Position numbers and translations under genes: made by a program | In this document: piece after piece, positions 32,781-34,957 of the stretch | Layout: each line of letters opens with the position of its first letter | Position numbering within the stretch: the first letter of the stretch is position 1 | DNA from: Terriglobales bacterium | GTDB lineage: Bacteria > Acidobacteriota > Terriglobia > Bryobacterales > Bryobacteraceae | NCBI GenBank assembly: GCA_021372245.1 | Contig: JAJFUV010000097.1 | Location: 1-34,957, forward strand | Reading direction: 5' to 3' | DNA length: 34,957 bases | Notes under the pieces: generated by a model | Told to the model about the DNA's origin: nothing | Database searches by the model: none | The model's input: only the letters and a program-made list of their open reading frames with translations

Positions 32781-32966
32781 TCACACATCTCGCATCAGTT
32801 CGAAATGAAGTCCCCGAGCGATCACCACAGGTAGGCTGCGGGTATCCGGGGCACTGGTGCCCACATCCAAGAATGTCGTTCTGACCTGTAATTCCTGCCG
32901 GAGAGCAACAATACCAAGGCGATGCTGGAAAACGGCTTTGCGCCAGATGGTGGAACCGAACCTGCA
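32781..32966 (-). pseudogene. Possible remnant of an unknown gene
   Basis: A minus-strand frame of about 61 codons runs to a TGA at 32781-32783 with coding-like composition (IVALRQELQVRTTFLDVG, then PVVIARGLHFELMRDV). It has no start codon and fades into the promoter region of the next gene. It may be a truncated 3' end carried in the insertion. I do not recognise the family, and it could be chance. Confidence 0.25.
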
Positions 32967-32981
32967 TAGGACGTATCATCA

Positions 32982-33010
32982 TTGATTTATTTCGCTCATG
33001 GGAGCATAAT
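32982..33010 (+). promoter_or_regulatory. Sigma-70-like promoter of the secreted-protein gene
   Basis: TTGATT (32982-32987) and CATAAT (33005-33010, five of six) are separated by exactly 17 bp. The start would be near 33017, giving a short leader containing AGAGGA before the ATG at 33040. The stretch is AT-rich compared with its surroundings. Confidence 0.5.
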
Positions 33011-33039
33011 AGCCGAAATAGTGTGAGAGGACCATCGTC

Positions 33040-33753
33040 ATGTACCGTTCATCTACCTTGGCTGCCTTCTTCTTGTTGTGCGGGATCGTCACTGCGGAGT
33101 CGCGGTTCGGAAGGCCCGTCGTGAAGCTAGCACATCCGAAAGAATTCAAGTACTTCACACTGGATGACAATCGGTTTCCCTATTTGGAAAAAGGATCTTT
33201 CATCGTCTCCTGTATGACATATCGAGGGACAAAGCGGTACTACGTCGAAGTCGGAATTGCGAACCGTTCGGATACGCCCGCCAAGCTGCAAAAGGAATTC
33301 GTGTCATTCATCAAGAAGAACTACACGGTGTTCTTGGCCAACACAATCACCGCAGCAAGCGACGTGTGGGCAGGCACCACTGGTACATTTATCCCGACAC
33401 CTCCTCCACCACCAACCCGATCCACCACTACGTATTCTGGAACGGCCACATCGTTGGGCAACACCACACGTGTTGATGGAACCGCCACAACCACGGTGGA
33501 TGATTCTGCGGCAGGCTGGCACGCTCTCGGGCAGGCCTTAGCCGCTCGCAGTTACTACAATGCCCAAGAACGAGAACAGAAGTTCGCCCTGTACCTTACA
33601 ACCTTCGCTCATGAGAAGCAAGAGATGACCATTCAACCCGGAAAGGTTGGGCTTTACGTTTTTACCTTTGAGCAGTTGAAGCAAAAGAGAGCGCCCTTTG
33701 AGGTAAGGATATCCGTTGTACCTGAGACGTTCGTTTTCGCGTACAAGGAATGA
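33040..33753 (+). CDS. Exported protein of unknown function
   Basis: A 237-residue protein with a signal peptide (TLAAFFLLCGIVTA, cleavage near AES). The mature part has beta-rich segments (FIVSCMTYRG, RYYVEVGIANRSDTPAKL) resembling an Ig-like fold. A central low-complexity linker of proline, threonine and glycine follows (TPPPPPTRSTTTYSGTATS). The C-terminal domain reads as another sandwich edge (MTIQPGKVGLYVFTFEQL, then FEVRISVVPETFVF). I recognise no family. It has its own promoter and lies inside the putative insertion. The nuclease-like gene follows 197 bp downstream. Confidence 0.65.
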   Translation: MYRSSTLAAFFLLCGIVTAESRFGRPVVKLAHPKEFKYFTLDDNRFPYLEKGSFIVSCMTYRGTKRYYVEVGIANRSDTPAKLQKEFVSFIKKNYTVFLANTITAASDVWAGTTGTFIPTPPPPPTRSTTTYSGTATSLGNTTRVDGTATTTVDDSAAGWHALGQALAARSYYNAQEREQKFALYLTTFAHEKQEMTIQPGKVGLYVFTFEQLKQKRAPFEVRISVVPETFVFAYKE

Positions 33754-33950
33754 CGACTTACGGGGATTATGGTGACATGCCACGAGGGATCGGAAACCTG
33801 AGTGCACCTCGATCAAAGCTTGTTTAACGTATGCTGAAATCTGGTTGCCGAAGTCTAGCACTTCTCTGACGAATGGCGCAAGTTGAACCGGCATATCCGC
33901 TCAACATCCCCGTGCAAAGGCCCATGAAATCAAGCGCTCGGAGGTGTGGT

Positions 33951-34544
33951 GTGAACAAAAATGGAGAAGTCATTGTCAGTGACTATTTGAGGAGGAGCGG
34001 TTTATCGCCACAGCGTTTCGAAAAGAGCGTGATGCGACGAAACCGCACGCCAGACTTTCGTGTGATGGCGGGTAACCGACTCGCGTTCTACTGTGAGGTA
34101 AAGACCGCGCAGGAGGATGCCTGGCTGGAGACGCAGATTGCTGGCGTACCGGACGGCAGCCTGGGAGGCGGTGTGCGTCGGGATCCAACATACAATCGGA
34201 TCAGTAGCTACGTTCACGATGCCGTCGGCCAATTCAATGCGGCTAATGCCGAGTGCAGGTACCCCAACGTGCTCGCCATCGTCAACAACGACCTTGAAGC
34301 CGGTCTCTCAGATCTGTTAGCGGTACTGACCGGAGACGCCTATACCGAGAGCGGGCCAATCCGCCTCTTCGGCCGATATTCAGACGGGCGTATCCGTGAG
34401 GAGAAGTATCGGATCCACCTGTACCTTTGGTTTGACCAGGGAAAAGCCGGGCCGTTCAAGATTTGGCCTCAGTCACACGCTGAGCATCATGCCGCATTAT
34501 GCAGGCACTTTGGAGTTGATCCGACTCACATAAAGCAGATCTGA
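33951..34544 (+). CDS. PD-(D/E)XK nuclease-like protein
   Basis: A 197-residue protein. The start chosen is the GTG at 33951, because GGAGG lies 6 bp upstream; an in-frame ATG 78 bp earlier has no such site. Residues about 33-55 read RTPDFRV, a short spacer and AFYCEVKT. This is the PD...(D/E)xK pattern of restriction-endonuclease-like folds, with Asp, Glu and Lys all present. Later segments alternate helix and strand (RISSYVHDAVGQFNAA, YPNVLAIVNND) as in this superfamily. It may cut DNA or act in phage defence or element maintenance; the substrate is unknown. No methylase or partner is next to it. Fold call moderate, function uncertain. Confidence 0.6.
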   Translation: MNKNGEVIVSDYLRRSGLSPQRFEKSVMRRNRTPDFRVMAGNRLAFYCEVKTAQEDAWLETQIAGVPDGSLGGGVRRDPTYNRISSYVHDAVGQFNAANAECRYPNVLAIVNNDLEAGLSDLLAVLTGDAYTESGPIRLFGRYSDGRIREEKYRIHLYLWFDQGKAGPFKIWPQSHAEHHAALCRHFGVDPTHIKQI

Positions 34545-34546
34545 GC

Positions 34547-34800
34547 TCATGGCCATTGTTCACATTGCCCTTCGATCCGAACTCCATACTCAGGCGCGAT
34601 GATTTCGATGGTTTTCCGAGATAGCAACAACGGTTTGTAGTAGGTCGAGTCCAGGAGGCCACCGAACGGGGGGCGTTCGCTTGACCATCGAAATGCTGGC
34701 GCCGGTCACGAACAGTTCCCAGAGAACCAATCCAAAGAGTGAGACTGTCGAAACGCGTCTCCGGAAACAGCGGAGGCGCCCTGGACGACCACCTAACGTG
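34547..34800 (-). pseudogene. Possible frameshifted small membrane protein gene
   Basis: On the minus strand, the frame from about 34800 reads basic residues, then a hydrophobic stretch (VSLFGLVLWELFVTGASISM) and VKRTPP. A shift of one base at a run of six C (G on the plus strand, near 34671-34676) continues it as FGGLLDSTYYKPLLLSRKTI and ends at a TGA at 34547-34549. That stop is 2 bp from the stop of the convergent nuclease-like gene, as for a real neighbour. It may be a frameshift mutation or a sequencing error. No clear start codon is seen and the family is unknown. Confidence 0.35.
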
Positions 34801-34957
34801 AGTACGAAAGTAATCGCACCGGCCCGTGCAGGCCGTTCAGGTCGATCGCGCCGAGCAGTTGGCGCTGGTTGGCCACCGCGCGCACGTTAGCGTCCGAATT
34901 GGCGACCACGATGCGCAGCCGGTTCTCGCCGGGCCGCACCAGTTTCGTCACGTCGAA
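34793..34957 (-). CDS. 3' end of a glycoside hydrolase-type sugar-binding protein
   Basis: The minus-strand frame enters from the right edge and ends at a TAG at 34793-34795. It reads FDVTKLVRPGENRLRIVVAN, then a variable stretch, then DLNGLHGPVRLLSYSR. DVT..L.RPGEN.L.I.V.N is typical of the galactose-binding-like sandwich of GH2-type and related glycoside hydrolases, which can form the C-terminus. The last residues differ from the remnant at 32680 (SYSR versus SYGK), so the present stop is probably supplied by the inserted DNA. The catalytic part is outside the window. Confidence 0.65.
   Translation of the reverse strand, partial: FDVTKLVRPGENRLRIVVANSDANVRAVANQRQLLGAIDLNGLHGPVRLLSYSR
34803..34837. 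repeat. 35-bp direct repeat, right copy
   Basis: It matches 32690-32724 with two mismatches, at 34805 and 34833. Here the repeat is continuous with the body of the interrupted gene, whereas the left copy is continuous with its native downstream region. This orients the insertion. Confidence 0.85.

Larger units (their letters stand above)
32690..34837. mobile_element. Putative small genomic insertion without recombinase
   Basis: The segment is bounded by a 35-bp direct repeat and interrupts the 3' end of a minus-strand gene whose body continues past the right edge. Inside are a secreted protein gene, a PD-(D/E)XK nuclease-like gene and two minus-strand frames that look like gene remnants. By eye, base composition is less GC-rich and codon use less biased than in the flanks. 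No integrase, transposase or terminal inverted repeats are seen. It may be a remnant or a non-autonomous element mobilised in trans. Confidence 0.5.

Noticed and set aside
34681..34890. 69-codon plus-strand frame with an RRRPGRPP AT-hook-like stretch
   Set aside because: It runs across the direct repeat into the antisense of the edge gene, and the minus strand has better coding character here.

Overview
The window reads as chromosomal DNA of a GC-rich acidobacterium, most likely of the Solibacter/Bryobacter lineage. The best evidence is the TIGR03437-type C-terminal domain (common in Solibacter) ending two large exported proteins at 7.5-12.8 kb. A carboxypeptidase-regulatory/TonB receptor and several Tat-exported sugar enzymes agree with this. 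All calls come from reading the sequence; no database search was run.

Layout. 0-2.5 kb: the end of a LytTR regulator and a ZnuD-like TonB-dependent receptor. 2.5-7.3 kb: an EamA transporter, a Wzt-like protein that has lost nearly all of its ABC ATPase, and a tightly coupled run of a methyltransferase with a beta-sandwich-like tail, an unknown exported protein and a TIM-barrel hydrolase-like protein. 7.5-12.8 kb: two large exported proteins (LamG/Ig/FG-GAP and beta-propeller), closed by a very strong terminator. 13.0-18.0 kb: a compact type III-A (Csm) effector cassette, cas10-csm2-csm3-csm4-csm5. Cas10 keeps GGDD but has no HD nuclease domain. No cas6, adaptation genes, CARF effector or CRISPR array is present. 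18.0-20.3 kb: two radical SAM/SPASM genes follow on the same strand. 20.2-24.2 kb, minus strand: a glycoside-hydrolase-like protein and a sugar isomerase/epimerase, both exported. 24.4-26.5 kb: an ExeA/GspA-type ATPase, a small exported peptide made of three near-identical 14-residue units, and a seven-helix membrane protein. 26.6-32.6 kb: a Gfo/Idh/MocA oxidoreductase, then minus-strand aspS, hisS and a Tat-signal DegT aminotransferase.

The right end (about 32.7-34.8 kb) looks like a 2.1-kb insertion. It is bounded by a 35-bp direct repeat that duplicates the 3' end of a minus-strand gene running off the right edge. It carries a secreted protein, a PD-(D/E)XK nuclease-like protein and gene remnants, but no recombinase. 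Before the insertion that edge gene probably lay directly upstream of the DegT gene.

The best candidates for something undescribed are the repeat-peptide/seven-helix unit with its palindromic promoter element, the HD-less Csm cassette with its two radical SAM partners, and the small insertion at the right end.
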